DNA from: an uncultured Alistipes sp.
GTDB taxonomy: Bacteria; Bacteroidota; Bacteroidia; Bacteroidales; Rikenellaceae
DNA length: 55,054 nucleotides
Assembly (NCBI GenBank): GCA_947629705.1
Contig: CANREN010000012.1
Span: forward strand, 1-55,054
Direction: 5' to 3'
Shown here: piece by piece, positions 8,547-17,583 of the stretch
How positions within the stretch are numbered: the stretch's first letter is position 1
How the letters are laid out: each line of letters begins with the position of its first letter
Position numbers and translations under genes: made by a program
Notes under the pieces: model-generated
What the model saw: only the letters and a program-made list of their open reading frames with translations
What the model was told of the DNA's origin: nothing
Database searches by the model: none

Positions 8547-9803
8547 ATGAAGGTCTATAAATTCGGAGGAGCTTCGGTGCGGAATGCCGACGGCGTGCGC
8601 AACCTGCATAAGATCATCGGCGAGGAACGGCATCTGTTCGTCATCGTTTCGGCGATGGGCAAGACGACCAATGCCCTCGAAAAGGTATTCGAGGGGGTGC
8701 GGCAGGGCGATCGCGTCGCCGCGCAGGAGCATATCGACGGGCTGAAACGGTATCATGCCGAAATCATCGACGATCTGTGGCACGGGCCGACGCATCTGCC
8801 TCGGGTCGACGCCTTTTTCGGCGAATTGGAGCGCATCGCCGCCGAAACGGTCTACCGGCCCGAGGAGGCCGAACTGCTCTACGATACGATCGTCGCTTTC
8901 GGCGAGCTGGTCTCCACGACCATTCTTTCGGAATACCTCCGCTTCGCCGGAACGCCCAATCGGTGGATCGACATGCGCCGGTGCCTGCGCACCGAGCAGC
9001 GGCATAAGGATGCTGCGGTCGATTTGGAGGCTTCGGCGCCGCTGTTGCAGCTGGCGATGGCGGATGCGCGGGAGACGGTGTTCGTCGGACAGGGATTCAT
9101 CGGCGGCGCACCCGACGGGACGACCACGACGCTGGGCCGCGAGGGATCCGACTATTCGGCTGCCGTCGTGGCCAATCTGCTCGATGCCGAATCGATGTCG
9201 GTGTGGAAGGATGTCGACGGCGTGCTGAATGCCGATCCGAAAATTTTCCCCGACGCCGTCCGGATCGCCGAACTGAACTATCTCGACACCATCGAATTGG
9301 CTTACAGCGGGGCGCAGATCATCCACCCGAAGACCATCAAGCCGTTGCAGAACAAGCACATTCCGCTCTATGTGCGGCCTTTCGGCGACAAACGCAAGCC
9401 GGGGACGGTCATCCGCGACATGTCGGCTCCGGTGCAGGTGCCGATTCTGATTCTGAAGAAAAACCAGGTGCTGCTGACCGTGCGTTCGCGCGATTTTTCG
9501 TTCGTCCTGGAGGAGAAATTCTCGGCGATTTTCTCGCTGCTCGAACGTTATCGGCTGAAAGCCAATCTGATCCACAATTCGGCCGTCAATTTGAGCTTGT
9601 GCGTGGACGATACGTGGCATATCGGCGAGGCGATCGAGGCGCTGCGGGCGGCCGGATTCGACGTGATGAAGGCGGAGCGGATGGAGTTGCTGACCATCCG
9701 CGGTTATACGCCCGAATTGTGGGAGCGCTACGCCGTCGGCCCGCAGGTCTTCATCCGTCAGTCGACCCAGACCACCGTGCGGATCGTCCGCAAGCGGAAT
9801 TAA
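8547..9803 (+). CDS. lysC: aspartate kinase (monofunctional)
   Basis: Phosphorylates aspartate, the first step to lysine, threonine and methionine. I start at MKVYKFGGASV, the standard kinase N-terminus, rather than at an in-frame ATG seven codons earlier. Motifs include KFGGASV, VSAMGKTTNALE, the REGSDYSAAVVANLL / WKDVDGVLNADPKIFPDA block that binds aspartate and ATP, and ELAYSGAQIIHPKTIKPLQ. The last about 130 residues (VLLTVRSRDFSFVLEEKFSAIF onward) form the ACT-type regulatory region, so feedback control is likely. At 418 residues it is a stand-alone kinase, not a fusion with homoserine dehydrogenase. No other pathway gene is nearby. Symbol assigned by family; thrA-type isozymes cannot be excluded. 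Confidence 0.92.
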   Translation: MKVYKFGGASVRNADGVRNLHKIIGEERHLFVIVSAMGKTTNALEKVFEGVRQGDRVAAQEHIDGLKRYHAEIIDDLWHGPTHLPRVDAFFGELERIAAETVYRPEEAELLYDTIVAFGELVSTTILSEYLRFAGTPNRWIDMRRCLRTEQRHKDAAVDLEASAPLLQLAMADARETVFVGQGFIGGAPDGTTTTLGREGSDYSAAVVANLLDAESMSVWKDVDGVLNADPKIFPDAVRIAELNYLDTIELAYSGAQIIHPKTIKPLQNKHIPLYVRPFGDKRKPGTVIRDMSAPVQVPILILKKNQVLLTVRSRDFSFVLEEKFSAIFSLLERYRLKANLIHNSAVNLSLCVDDTWHIGEAIEALRAAGFDVMKAERMELLTIRGYTPELWERYAVGPQVFIRQSTQTTVRIVRKRN

Positions 9804-9820
9804 AGAAAATTTTGTTTTTC

Positions 9821-9851
9821 TTTGCTTTTTCGCGAAAAATTCTTATTTTTG
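9821..9851 (+). promoter_or_regulatory. Bacteroidota-type promoter of ppdK
   Basis: TTTG (9821-9824), a 19-base spacer and TATTTTTG (9844-9851) give a very good match. It begins 18 bases after the aspartate kinase stop, so ppdK has its own promoter. Confidence 0.8.
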
Positions 9852-9857
9852 TAGTCC

Positions 9858-9983
9858 TCATCCGGAAAAGTCGTCTTTGCGAGGTGTCCGCCGTAAGGCG
9901 GGCTTTCGTCGTGCGGCGGTATCGGAAACAGGAAGCCACGATTAAAGACACATCAATATAATATAAATAAAAAACGATTTTTT
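9858..9983 (+). other. 125-base ppdK leader with alternative hairpins
   Basis: The leader holds CCGCC-GTAA-GGCGG (9888-9901). The same CCGCC could instead pair with GCGGCGG at 9913-9919, so two mutually exclusive folds are possible. The last 35 bases before the ATG are A/T-rich and unstructured, as often seen at Bacteroidota start sites. A regulatory role is only a possibility. Confidence 0.3.
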
Positions 9984-12713
9984 ATGGCAGACGTTAAACG
10001 GGTCTACACATTCGGCAACAAGAAGGCCGAAGGAAATGGCAAAATGCGTGAGCTGCTGGGCGGTAAAGGCGCCAACCTCGCGGAGATGAACCTCATCGGC
10101 ATCCCCGTGCCCCCGGGATTCACCATCACGACGGAGGTTTGCTCCGAATACTATGCGCACGGCAAGGAGGCGGTCATCGAGATGCTGCGTCCGGAGGTCG
10201 AGGCCGCGATGAAGAATATCGAGCGGTTGTCCGGCATGAAGTTCGGCGACAAGGAGCTGCCGCTGCTCGTGTCGGTGCGTTCGGGTGCGCGCGCCTCGAT
10301 GCCCGGCATGATGGACACGATCCTGAACTTGGGTATGAACGACGAGGCGGTCGAGGCCGTAGCCAAACGCACGGGCAATCCGCGTTTCGCTTGGGACTCC
10401 TATCGCCGTTTCGTGCAGATGTACGGCGACGTGGTGCTGGGCATGAAACCCGTGTCGAAGGAGGATCACGATCCGTTCGAGGATATCATCGACGCGCAGA
10501 AGAACAAGCGCGGCGTGAAGAACGACACCGACTTGACGACCGACGATCTGAAAGAGTTGGTCGTGAAGTTCAAGGAGGCTGTCAGGAAGCAGACCGGCGA
10601 GCAGTTCCCCACCGATCCGTGGGATCAGCTGTGGGGCGCTGTCTGCGCCGTGTTCGGTTCGTGGATGAACGAACGCGCCATCCTCTACCGCAAGCTGAAC
10701 AACATTCCGCAGGAGTGGGGTACGGCCGTATCGGTCATGGCGATGGTATTCGGCAACATGGGCAACAACTCCGCGACGGGCGTCGCTTTCTCGCGCGATG
10801 CCGCGACGGGCGAAAATATCTTCAACGGCGAATACCTGATCAACGCCCAGGGCGAGGATGTCGTGGCCGGTATCCGGACGCCGCAGCAGATTACGATCGA
10901 GGGTTCGCGCCGCTGGGCCAAGGCCCAGAATATCAGCGAGGAGGAGCGCAAGTCGAAATACCCTTCGCTGGAAGAGGTGATGCCCGACGTCTACAAGGAG
11001 CTGAACGAGATTCAGCACCACCTGGAACAGTATTTCACCGATATGCAGGATATCGAGTTCACCATTCAGGACGGCAAACTCTGGATGTTGCAGTGCCGCA
11101 ACGGCAAGCGTACCGGCGCCGCCATGGTGAAGATCGCGATGGACATGCTGCGCGAGGGGCTGATCGACGAGAAGACGGCCGTGCTGCGCTGCGAACCGGC
11201 GAAGCTCGACGAATTGCTGCACCCCGTATTCGATAAGAAGGCCATTGCTTCGGCCAAGGTCATCACGAAGGGTCTGCCCGCTTCGCCGGGCGCCGCTACG
11301 GGGCCGGTGGTGTTCTTCGCCGAGGATGCCGAGAAGGTCTTCCGCACGACGGGTCAGAAGGCCGTCCTGGTGCGCATCGAGACCTCGCCCGAGGACTTGA
11401 AGGGGATGCTCGACGCAGCCGGTATTCTGACGGCCCGCGGCGGTATGACCTCCCACGCAGCCGTCGTCGCCCGCGGTATGGGCAAGTGCTGCGTATCGGG
11501 TGCCGGTGAGTTGGAGATCGATTACAAGGCCCGCACCATCAAGGTCGGCGGCGTTACGGTCAAGGAGGGCGACTGGATCTCGCTGAACGGTTCGACCGGC
11601 GAGGTGTATCTCGGTCAGGTGGCTACGAAGGCCGCCGATTTGAGCGGCGATTTCGCCAAGGTCATGGAGCTGGCCGGCAAATACGCCGTGCTGAAGGTTC
11701 GCGCCAATGCCGATACGCCGAAGGATGCCAAACAGGCGTTCGAGTTCGGTGCCGAGGGCATCGGCCTCTGCCGCACGGAGCACATGTTCTTCGAGGGCGA
11801 CCGTATCAAGGCCATCCGCGAAATGATTCTGGCCGATGACGAGGCCGGCCGCCGCGTCGCTTTGGGCAAGTTGCTGCCCATCCAGCGCGGGGACTTCGAG
11901 GGGCTGTTCAAGGCGATGAACGGCTATCCCGTAACGGTGCGCCTGCTCGACCCGCCTCTGCACGAGTTCGTTCCGCACGATGAAAAGGGCCAGCGCGAAA
12001 TGGCCGAGGAGATGCACGTGCCGTTCGGGAAGATCGTGGCCAAGGTCGAGGCATTGGCCGAGTTCAACCCGATGCTGGGCCACCGCGGCTGCCGTTTGGG
12101 CAACACCTATCCCGAGATCACCGAGATGCAGACCCGCGCCATCATCGAGGCGGCCATGAACGTCAAGGCGACAGGCCTGCCGGTTCACGTCGAGATCATG
12201 GTGCCGTTGGTCGGCAACCACAAGGAGCTGCGCTATCAGAAGAAGATCATCGACGCTACGGCCGAACAGGTCTTCACCGAACGCAACGACAAGATCGAAT
12301 ACATGGTCGGTACGATGATCGAGGTGCCGCGTGCGGCCGTTACCGCCCACCAGATCGCCGAAGTGGCCGAGTTCTTCTCGTTCGGTACCAACGACCTGAC
12401 GCAGATGACGTTAGGCTTCTCGCGCGACGACATCGGCAAATTCCTGCCGGTCTACCTTGACAAGGGCATTCTGAAGAACGATCCGTTCCAAATTCTCGAC
12501 CGCAACGGCGTGGGTCAGTTGATCCGCGAGGCGGTGCTCAAGGGACGCGGTACGCGCATGAATCTGAAATGCGGTATCTGCGGCGAGCACGGCGGCGAAC
12601 CTTCGTCGGTCGAGTTCTGCCACTATGCAGGTCTCAACTACGTGAGCTGTTCGCCGTTCCGCGTGCCGATCGCACGTTTGGCCGCCGCCCACGCCGCATT
12701 GAACCAGCAGTAA
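9984..12713 (+). CDS. ppdK: pyruvate, phosphate dikinase
   Basis: Reversibly converts pyruvate, ATP and phosphate to phosphoenolpyruvate, AMP and pyrophosphate, linking glycolysis and gluconeogenesis in many anaerobes. The 909-residue protein has all three parts: the N-terminal nucleotide-binding domain (GGKGANLAEM, VSVRSGARASMPGMMDT), the central phosphohistidine domain with the catalytic His491 in GGMTSHAAVVARGMGK, and the C-terminal PEP/pyruvate TIM barrel (EGIGLCRTEHMFF, SFGTNDLTQMT, the acid-base Cys866 in CGICGEHGG). The full-length form with HNTARGGMTSHAAVV-type swivel separates it from PEP synthase, which is shorter. It is monocistronic, with its own promoter and terminator. It is probably highly expressed, given the strong promoter and regular codon use. 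Confidence 0.98.
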   Translation: MADVKRVYTFGNKKAEGNGKMRELLGGKGANLAEMNLIGIPVPPGFTITTEVCSEYYAHGKEAVIEMLRPEVEAAMKNIERLSGMKFGDKELPLLVSVRSGARASMPGMMDTILNLGMNDEAVEAVAKRTGNPRFAWDSYRRFVQMYGDVVLGMKPVSKEDHDPFEDIIDAQKNKRGVKNDTDLTTDDLKELVVKFKEAVRKQTGEQFPTDPWDQLWGAVCAVFGSWMNERAILYRKLNNIPQEWGTAVSVMAMVFGNMGNNSATGVAFSRDAATGENIFNGEYLINAQGEDVVAGIRTPQQITIEGSRRWAKAQNISEEERKSKYPSLEEVMPDVYKELNEIQHHLEQYFTDMQDIEFTIQDGKLWMLQCRNGKRTGAAMVKIAMDMLREGLIDEKTAVLRCEPAKLDELLHPVFDKKAIASAKVITKGLPASPGAATGPVVFFAEDAEKVFRTTGQKAVLVRIETSPEDLKGMLDAAGILTARGGMTSHAAVVARGMGKCCVSGAGELEIDYKARTIKVGGVTVKEGDWISLNGSTGEVYLGQVATKAADLSGDFAKVMELAGKYAVLKVRANADTPKDAKQAFEFGAEGIGLCRTEHMFFEGDRIKAIREMILADDEAGRRVALGKLLPIQRGDFEGLFKAMNGYPVTVRLLDPPLHEFVPHDEKGQREMAEEMHVPFGKIVAKVEALAEFNPMLGHRGCRLGNTYPEITEMQTRAIIEAAMNVKATGLPVHVEIMVPLVGNHKELRYQKKIIDATAEQVFTERNDKIEYMVGTMIEVPRAAVTAHQIAEVAEFFSFGTNDLTQMTLGFSRDDIGKFLPVYLDKGILKNDPFQILDRNGVGQLIREAVLKGRGTRMNLKCGICGEHGGEPSSVEFCHYAGLNYVSCSPFRVPIARLAAAHAALNQQ

Positions 12714-12746
12714 TTTTCTCCGGCGTGCGCCGGATGATGCAGGAAA

Positions 12747-12785
12747 ACGTAACCTGTGGCACGAAAGTCGCAGGTTCCGTTTTTT
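12747..12785 (+). terminator. intrinsic terminator after ppdK
   Basis: ACG-t-AACCTG (12747-12756) pairs with CAGGTT-c-CGT (12771-12780), followed by a run of T to 12785. Confidence 0.85.
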
Positions 12786-12826
12786 GTTGGAAAATTTGTT
12801 GAAAAAGTCGCATCCGTCGATTTTTA

Positions 12827-12857
12827 TTGGCTCGGATGGATATTATGCTTATATTTG
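12827..12857 (+). promoter_or_regulatory. promoter of the small outer-membrane protein gene
   Basis: TTG (12827-12829), a 20-base spacer and TATATTTG (12850-12857). The ATG at 12909 lies about 46 bases after the expected transcription start. Confidence 0.75.
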
Positions 12858-12908
12858 ACGGGTGCAATGAGTTGACGAGAAGTATTGTTCAACCAAAATA
12901 ACGGAAAT

Positions 12909-13376
12909 ATGAAAAATTTTCTTTTGTCTGCAATCATCGCGTGTTTTGCGGTAGGCGCCGTTTCGGCACAGGATCGGGGTAGTTGGGGAGTCGGCCCGCG
13001 CATGGGCATCTATACCCACGCTGGAGCGGAAGGTGCGATCTTCGGCATCGGAGCTATCGGCCGTTATACCTTTGCGGATCACTGGCGCGTCGAGCCGGGG
13101 ATCACGGCCCTCTGCGAAAAGGGTTGCTCGGTGGACATCAACGCCGATGCGCAGTATCTCTTCCCGGTTGCGGGCGTATGGTCGGTTTATCCGGCGATCG
13201 GCTTGAGTGCCAACGACTTCGGCGGATGGTCGTGCGGCATCAACATCGGGGCGGGCACCGATTTCACGATCGGGCGGCATTGGGACGTATCGGCCGGATT
13301 CAAATGGATGCTCCAAACGGCGGAGTATCACAAGAACCCCATCGTCATCACGATCGGCGGCACCTATAAGTTTTAA
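12909..13376 (+). CDS. small outer-membrane beta-barrel protein
   Basis: The start MKNFLLSAIIACFAVGAVSAQ is a clear signal peptide with cleavage after SAQ. The mature protein of about 135 residues shows alternating glycine/aromatic strands (SWGVGPRMGIYTH, IFGIGAIGRYTFADHWRVEPG, VWSVYPAIGLSAN, FTIGRHWDVSAGFKW, IVITIGGTYKF), enough for about eight strands, and ends in Phe as barrel substrates do. This resembles the porin/OmpW/OprF-barrel-like group that is common in Bacteroidales; a specific role is unknown. An in-frame ATG at 12885 would add eight polar residues in front of the signal peptide and is rejected. It is a single gene with its own promoter, and its 3' region carries repeat copy B ending in a terminator. 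Confidence 0.85.
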   Translation: MKNFLLSAIIACFAVGAVSAQDRGSWGVGPRMGIYTHAGAEGAIFGIGAIGRYTFADHWRVEPGITALCEKGCSVDINADAQYLFPVAGVWSVYPAIGLSANDFGGWSCGINIGAGTDFTIGRHWDVSAGFKWMLQTAEYHKNPIVITIGGTYKF

Positions 13377-13403
13377 TTCGGGCAACTGTATACAACTTGC
13401 TTG

Positions 13404-13499
13404 GAATCAAGTGAGTGAATGTATATACGTTGCCGACGGCCGTGCCGCTCGCGGCGAAGCCGCGTTTGCAGATTTGACCACCCCCGCCTTGGCGGGGGC
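13404..13499 (+). repeat. interspersed repeat, copy B
   Basis: GAATCAAGT at the left edge, then GAATGTAT, a perfect hairpin CGCGGC-GAA-GCCGCG, TTTGCAGATTTGACC and a CCCCCGCC-TT-GGCGGGGG stem. The first 70 bases align without gaps to copy C at 40438. Confidence 0.75.
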
Positions 13500-13505
13500 T
13501 TTTTT
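13481..13505 (+). terminator. intrinsic terminator at the end of repeat copy B
   Basis: Perfect stem CCCCCGCC-TT-GGCGGGGG (from 13481) followed by CTTTTTT. It can end transcripts of the outer-membrane protein gene. Confidence 0.9.
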
Positions 13506-13564
13506 ATATAATGCGATTTTTATGAACCGGGAGATGAAGACAAAGGCGAGTCGCAAAACGGCGC

Positions 13565-14467
13565 TCACGCCTGTTCCGGCTTCGAAAACAGACCGCGGCT
13601 GATCTCCCTCCGCATAAGCAGCAGCCAGCGGGCCTGCGCCGGACGTATCGTGCAGCAAAGCAGCAGGGCAGCGCCCCATTTCAGCATTTCGGCGATGCAC
13701 ACGCGGAGTTGCCGGCGATGGATGCGGGCGCGCAACCGTTGATTGATCCCGATATTCCGGCAGAGATTCCGAAAGTAGCTTTCGGTCAGTTTGGCGGCCG
13801 GAATCACATGGTGCATCACCGCGTCGGGCACATACCAAAGCGTGCAACCCTCTCTGCGCAGCCGTTCGAACAGATCGCTCTCTTCGCCGCAGGTCAGCCG
13901 GTTCCCGACCCGTCCGAGCTGGGGGTCGAATGCGCCGTTGCGGTCGAATACCTCGCGCCGAAGGGCCATGTTGCCGCCGCCCGGGATCCGGTTCGCGGGA
14001 AACGGTCGGATCTCGCTGCCGAAGTCCATTGTGTTGGCGATGGCGGTCTCGGGATAGTTCGACATCCAGGCGGGACGCCCTTCGGAGTACTCGGCAACGA
14101 TGCGTCCGCCTGCGGCCATTGCCTCCGGACGGGCATCGAACAGAGCGAGATAGGCGCTCAAAAAATGCGGTTCGACCCATTCGTCGTCGTCGATGAAAGC
14201 GAGCAGCGGGGCTTGCGCTTCGGCGATGCCCCGATTGCGGGCGAACGAAAGTCCCGCCCGTTCTTCGTCGACCAAACGCAGGCGGCAATCCGGATGCGCA
14301 GCGGCGAAATCGGCGAATCGGGCGGCAGTGTCGTCGACCGAACGGTTGTTGACCACGACGCACTCCCATTCCGCGGCGGGCAGATCCTGCCGCACGACGG
14401 AATCCAATGCCGTCATCAACTGTCCGGCCCGATTATGTGTGGGAATTATCAGCGAGATGCGAATCAT
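13565..14467 (-). CDS. family 2 glycosyltransferase
   Basis: Transfers a sugar from a nucleotide donor to a surface glycan or lipid acceptor. MIRISLIIPTHNRAGQL is the GT2 N-terminal strand and loop. VVNNRSVDDTAARF holds a nucleotide contact, and LLAFIDDDEWVEP is the DxD-type metal site (about residues 93-98). GGNMALRREVFDRNGAFD and GEESDLFERLRREG are the acceptor-side motifs of the rSAM/selenodomain-like and WbbL-type GT-A enzymes. The C-terminal 70 residues are basic with a hydrophobic stretch (AALLLCCTI), suggesting membrane contact. At 300 residues it is of usual length. It is divergent from dsbD (68-base gap). TACTTTTG on the minus strand (14472-14479) could place the transcript start almost at the ATG, but its -33 box is missing. 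Confidence 0.9.
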   Translation of the reverse strand: MIRISLIIPTHNRAGQLMTALDSVVRQDLPAAEWECVVVNNRSVDDTAARFADFAAAHPDCRLRLVDEERAGLSFARNRGIAEAQAPLLAFIDDDEWVEPHFLSAYLALFDARPEAMAAGGRIVAEYSEGRPAWMSNYPETAIANTMDFGSEIRPFPANRIPGGGNMALRREVFDRNGAFDPQLGRVGNRLTCGEESDLFERLRREGCTLWYVPDAVMHHVIPAAKLTESYFRNLCRNIGINQRLRARIHRRQLRVCIAEMLKWGAALLLCCTIRPAQARWLLLMRREISRGLFSKPEQA

Positions 14468-14501
14468 CGTGCAAAAGTACGATAAATCTGCGAAAAACTC
14501 G

Positions 14502-14509
14502 TATCTTTG
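14502..14509 (+). promoter_or_regulatory. -7 element (TATCTTTG) of dsbD
   Basis: TATCTTTG fits TAnnTTTG and lies 26 bases before the dsbD ATG. I see no good TTTG at the expected distance upstream. Confidence 0.5.
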
Positions 14510-14535
14510 TCCGTTAACCGTTCGAATTTCGATTT

Positions 14536-16785
14536 ATGAAGCAGATTCTTCGCCTTTTGTGCGCGTTTTTCGCCTCGACGCTGCCGATCCTCGGGGTGTC
14601 GGCCCAGCAGGTCGCATGGAGCAGTTCCGTCGAACCGGCGGGCGACAATACCTATCGCATCGTGCTTGAAGCCGCCATTCCGGCATCTTATCATATGTAC
14701 GACATGGGGCCTTACGAGGCGGGCGGACCCAACGCCACGGTCATTCGCTTCTTGCCGACCGACGGGGTGCGCTGCGTCGGGGAGGTGCAGCAGCTCTCCG
14801 TGCCGGATCGGCACGACGAGCCGATGTTCGGCATCGAAATCGGCACCTTTTCGGGCAAGGCGCGTTTCGCCCAGACGGTTGTTTTGAGCGCTCCCGAAGC
14901 CGAGGTGAAGGCCGAGTTGGAGTGGATGATCTGCAACGACAATACCTGTATGCCTCCCGAGGAGGCGGAATTGACCGTGCGGATCGGACCCCCGTCGGCC
15001 GATGCGGCTGCGGCCGAATCCGTTTCGGAGAAGAATGTTTCGGCCGAGTCCGTTCCGGCCCAATCCGTTCCGGCGCAGCATGTTCCGGCCCAATCCATTC
15101 CGGAGAAGAATGTTTCGGCCGAGTCCGTTCCGACCGAATCCGTCGGGGCCTCCGATCGTCCGGCAGGCTCGAACGAAGCGCTCTCCTTGTCCGATGAGCC
15201 GTCGCAGGATGAACCTTCGCAGGATGAACCTTCGCAGGGTGAGCCGTCGCAGGGAGAGCTGTCGCCGGATGCGCCGTCGCAGGGCGGGGGCGATTCGTTG
15301 TGGGCATTCATCATCGAGGCCATTCTGTGGGGATTCGCCGCCATGTTGACCCCGTGCGTCTTCCCGATGATTCCGATGACGGTCTCCTACTTTCTGAAAG
15401 GCGAGGGAGGTGCGGCCCGCGGACGGATGCGCGCGGCCCTGTACGGCCTCTTCATCGTGGCGCTCTATACGGTTCCCATCGCCGTCATCATCTTGTCGAC
15501 CCGCTTGTTGGGCGGCGATACCGTAACGGCCGACATTTTCAACTGGCTGGCGACGCATTGGCTTCCTAACGTCCTCTTCTTCATCGTCTTCATGCTTTTC
15601 GCCGCCTCGTTCTTCGGCGCATTCGAAATCACCATGCCCTCGTGGTTGGTCAACAAGAGCGACGCCAAAGCCGATACCAAAGGCCTCGGCGGCATCTTCT
15701 TCCTGGCATTGACCCTGGTGCTGGTTTCGTTCTCGTGCACGGGCCCCATCGTCGGGTCGGTGCTGATCAAATCGACCGCCGGCGAGTTCTGGACGCCCAT
15801 CCTGACGATGCTCGCCTTTTCGATCGCTTTCGCGCTGCCTTTCACGCTGTTCGCGTTCTTTCCCGAGGTGCTCAAGAAGCTGCCCAAGAGCGGCGGCTGG
15901 CTCAATTCGGTGAAAGTCGTCATCGGCTTCATCGAGGTGGCCTTGGGCTTCAAGTTCCTCTCCGTGGCCGACCAGACCTACCATTGGGGGCTGCTCGACC
16001 GCGAGGTTTATCTGGCTGTCTGGATCGTCGTGTTTGCGCTTTTGGGATGCTATTTATTGGGGAAAATCCGCTTCGCTCACGACAGCGAGACGCCCCATAT
16101 CGGGGTTGCGCGATTGGCGTTGGCCATCGCCGTCTTCTCGTTCGTCGTCTATTTGGTGCCCGGCATGTGGGGCGCGCCCTTGAAGGGGCTTTCAGGCTAT
16201 CTGCCGCCGCTCACGACGCAGGATTTCGTACTCACGGCGGAAGCGTCGGGCGGTGCGGTTCCTCCAGAGGCTGCTCCGTCGCACGCAGGCCGCACGGCTG
16301 CCGGTAATCCGACGCCGACCCACGGCAAATACAGCGATTTTCTCCATTTGGCGCACGGATTGGAGGGGTTTTTCGATTTGGAGGAGGCCGAGCGCTATGC
16401 CGCCGAGGTCGGCAAACCGTTGTTCATCGACTTTACGGGGCATGGATGCGTGAATTGCCGCGAGATGGAGGCGCGTGTGTGGTCGGCGCCGGAGGTGCTC
16501 GAATTGTTGCGGAACGGTTACGTGATCGTGGCGCTTTATTCCGATGATAAAAAGCGGCTGCCCGAAAGCGAATGGGTTACGACCGACACGGGCAAGGTGT
16601 TGAAAAGTCTCGGCAAGATCAATTCGTATTATGCGTTGAAGCGTTACGGCATCAATGCGCAGCCCTGTTACATTTTGCAGGCGCCCGACGGACGGTTGCT
16701 CGGCGGGCCGCGCGGTTACGATTTGAGCGTCGAGGGGTTCGTCGACTTTCTGCGCGCCGGATTGAAGGCCTACGACGGAAGGTGA
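14536..16785 (+). CDS. dsbD: thiol:disulfide interchange protein DsbD
   Basis: Carries reducing power from cytoplasmic thioredoxin across the inner membrane. The parts, in order, are: signal peptide (MKQILRLLCAFFASTLPILG); N-terminal periplasmic DsbD-alpha domain with its Cys pair (MICNDNTCMPPEEAEL, about residues 133-148); a low-complexity linker (about residues 155-252) built from EKNVSAESVP / VPAQSVPAQ and DEPSQ repeats; a membrane domain from about residue 255 with the conserved FAAMLTPCVFPMIPM and FSCTGPIVG cysteines; and a thioredoxin domain with Cys638-x-x-Cys641 in GHGCVNCREME. At 749 residues it exceeds the about 600-700 typical of Bacteroidales, because of the linker. It is monocistronic, and no partner oxidoreductase lies nearby. 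Confidence 0.95.
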   Translation: MKQILRLLCAFFASTLPILGVSAQQVAWSSSVEPAGDNTYRIVLEAAIPASYHMYDMGPYEAGGPNATVIRFLPTDGVRCVGEVQQLSVPDRHDEPMFGIEIGTFSGKARFAQTVVLSAPEAEVKAELEWMICNDNTCMPPEEAELTVRIGPPSADAAAAESVSEKNVSAESVPAQSVPAQHVPAQSIPEKNVSAESVPTESVGASDRPAGSNEALSLSDEPSQDEPSQDEPSQGEPSQGELSPDAPSQGGGDSLWAFIIEAILWGFAAMLTPCVFPMIPMTVSYFLKGEGGAARGRMRAALYGLFIVALYTVPIAVIILSTRLLGGDTVTADIFNWLATHWLPNVLFFIVFMLFAASFFGAFEITMPSWLVNKSDAKADTKGLGGIFFLALTLVLVSFSCTGPIVGSVLIKSTAGEFWTPILTMLAFSIAFALPFTLFAFFPEVLKKLPKSGGWLNSVKVVIGFIEVALGFKFLSVADQTYHWGLLDREVYLAVWIVVFALLGCYLLGKIRFAHDSETPHIGVARLALAIAVFSFVVYLVPGMWGAPLKGLSGYLPPLTTQDFVLTAEASGGAVPPEAAPSHAGRTAAGNPTPTHGKYSDFLHLAHGLEGFFDLEEAERYAAEVGKPLFIDFTGHGCVNCREMEARVWSAPEVLELLRNGYVIVALYSDDKKRLPESEWVTTDTGKVLKSLGKINSYYALKRYGINAQPCYILQAPDGRLLGGPRGYDLSVEGFVDFLRAGLKAYDGR
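15028..15290 (+). repeat. in-frame repeat region coding the DsbD linker
   Basis: An identical 30-base block recurs at 15028 and 15103 (75 bases apart, 25 codons). A run of DEPSQ/GEPSQ-type 15-base units follows at about 15195-15275. All keep the reading frame, so copy number can change without breaking the gene. Confidence 0.75.
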
Positions 16786-17096
16786 TCTTCCGAAAAGCAA
16801 AAATGAAAGAGCTGTCCTGCGGGGCAGACCCTCTCTGGGATGTGGGCAATGAAGCACCCTGAAAATTGATTGATTGACAAAGTGTTAAGTTGTTTAGATG
16901 AAGACTGATTGTCCGTACAAAAATTCGTCTAAACCTATACTTTACTAAAATTCTACTCTTCTCGTGTAGTCTTCTATGTAATCTAAATTAAGACCAATTA
17001 GTGCTACCAAGTATGGGCATGAAATTGAAATGTACACAATAGAAGCAGTATAAAAAGAGTAGCAAGCAACAATAATACAACGACTTACGGGAGAGC
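16786..17096. other. AT-rich intergenic region, left part of the decayed island
   Basis: No credible gene. Composition drops sharply from the GC-rich dsbD to AT-rich DNA after about 16860. Short segments may be eroded 5' parts of the recombinase at 17097-17540, but I could not assign a frame. Confidence 0.5.
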
Positions 17097-17540
17097 GGAA
17101 TGGCAAATGTTGATGTTTGTAACCTGACATGGGATTGTATCCAAGAAGATAGAATAAGTATACGAGCGAATAAAGTTCTCTAAAACAGCGAAGCCTATTT
17201 TGCTGGACACAAGGAATAAGTAAAAAAGAGTTTTGAGAATTATGCGTTCGCTATATTTAGTCCAAAGCATACGACATCTCAAAAACGGATGGTGAGAGTA
17301 AAAGAGATATCATCAAAAGTAAGCAGAACTTTAAGAAAAATTTGCAGGATGCTTTGCATTAAAGATAAGGTAACCTGGTATTCTGCACGTAGTTCGTTTA
17401 TTTCCAGGATGGTTGATGCAGGAAACAATCCTTATGTTATTGCAGAAATGGCAGATAATAGCCTATTGACTATCTACAAACACTACTATAAGAACACCCG
17501 AAGAGAGGGAATCAAGCGCGAAATGGAATCTATTTTCTGA
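17097..17540 (+). pseudogene. tyrosine recombinase (integrase) remnant with frameshifts
   Basis: Fragments of one phage/conjugative-element integrase appear in different frames. 17097 onward reads GMANVDVCNLTWDCI and then QEDRISIRANK, which matches the region before the first catalytic Arg and the strand-turn that follows. It stops at an in-frame TAA, KPILLDTR follows in another frame, and from about 17246 an open frame gives YAFAIFSPKHTTSQKR to the end. That end contains TWYSARSSFISRMVDAGNN and NSLLTIYKHYYKN, the counterpart of the HxxR...Y catalytic block with Tyr retained but the usual His-Leu-Arg altered. The 5' half is missing. It is inactive and AT-rich, foreign relative to its neighbours, and probably the relic of a Bacteroidales integrative element. 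Confidence 0.7.
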
Positions 17541-17583
17541 TTTTGTATTATCTTTACAGTTGAATTCTAAAACAATAGACACT

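Noticed and set aside
9942..12350. 802-codon open frame antisense to ppdK
   Set aside because: His/Leu/Asp-rich low-complexity translation typical of a mirrored frame; ppdK is unmistakable.
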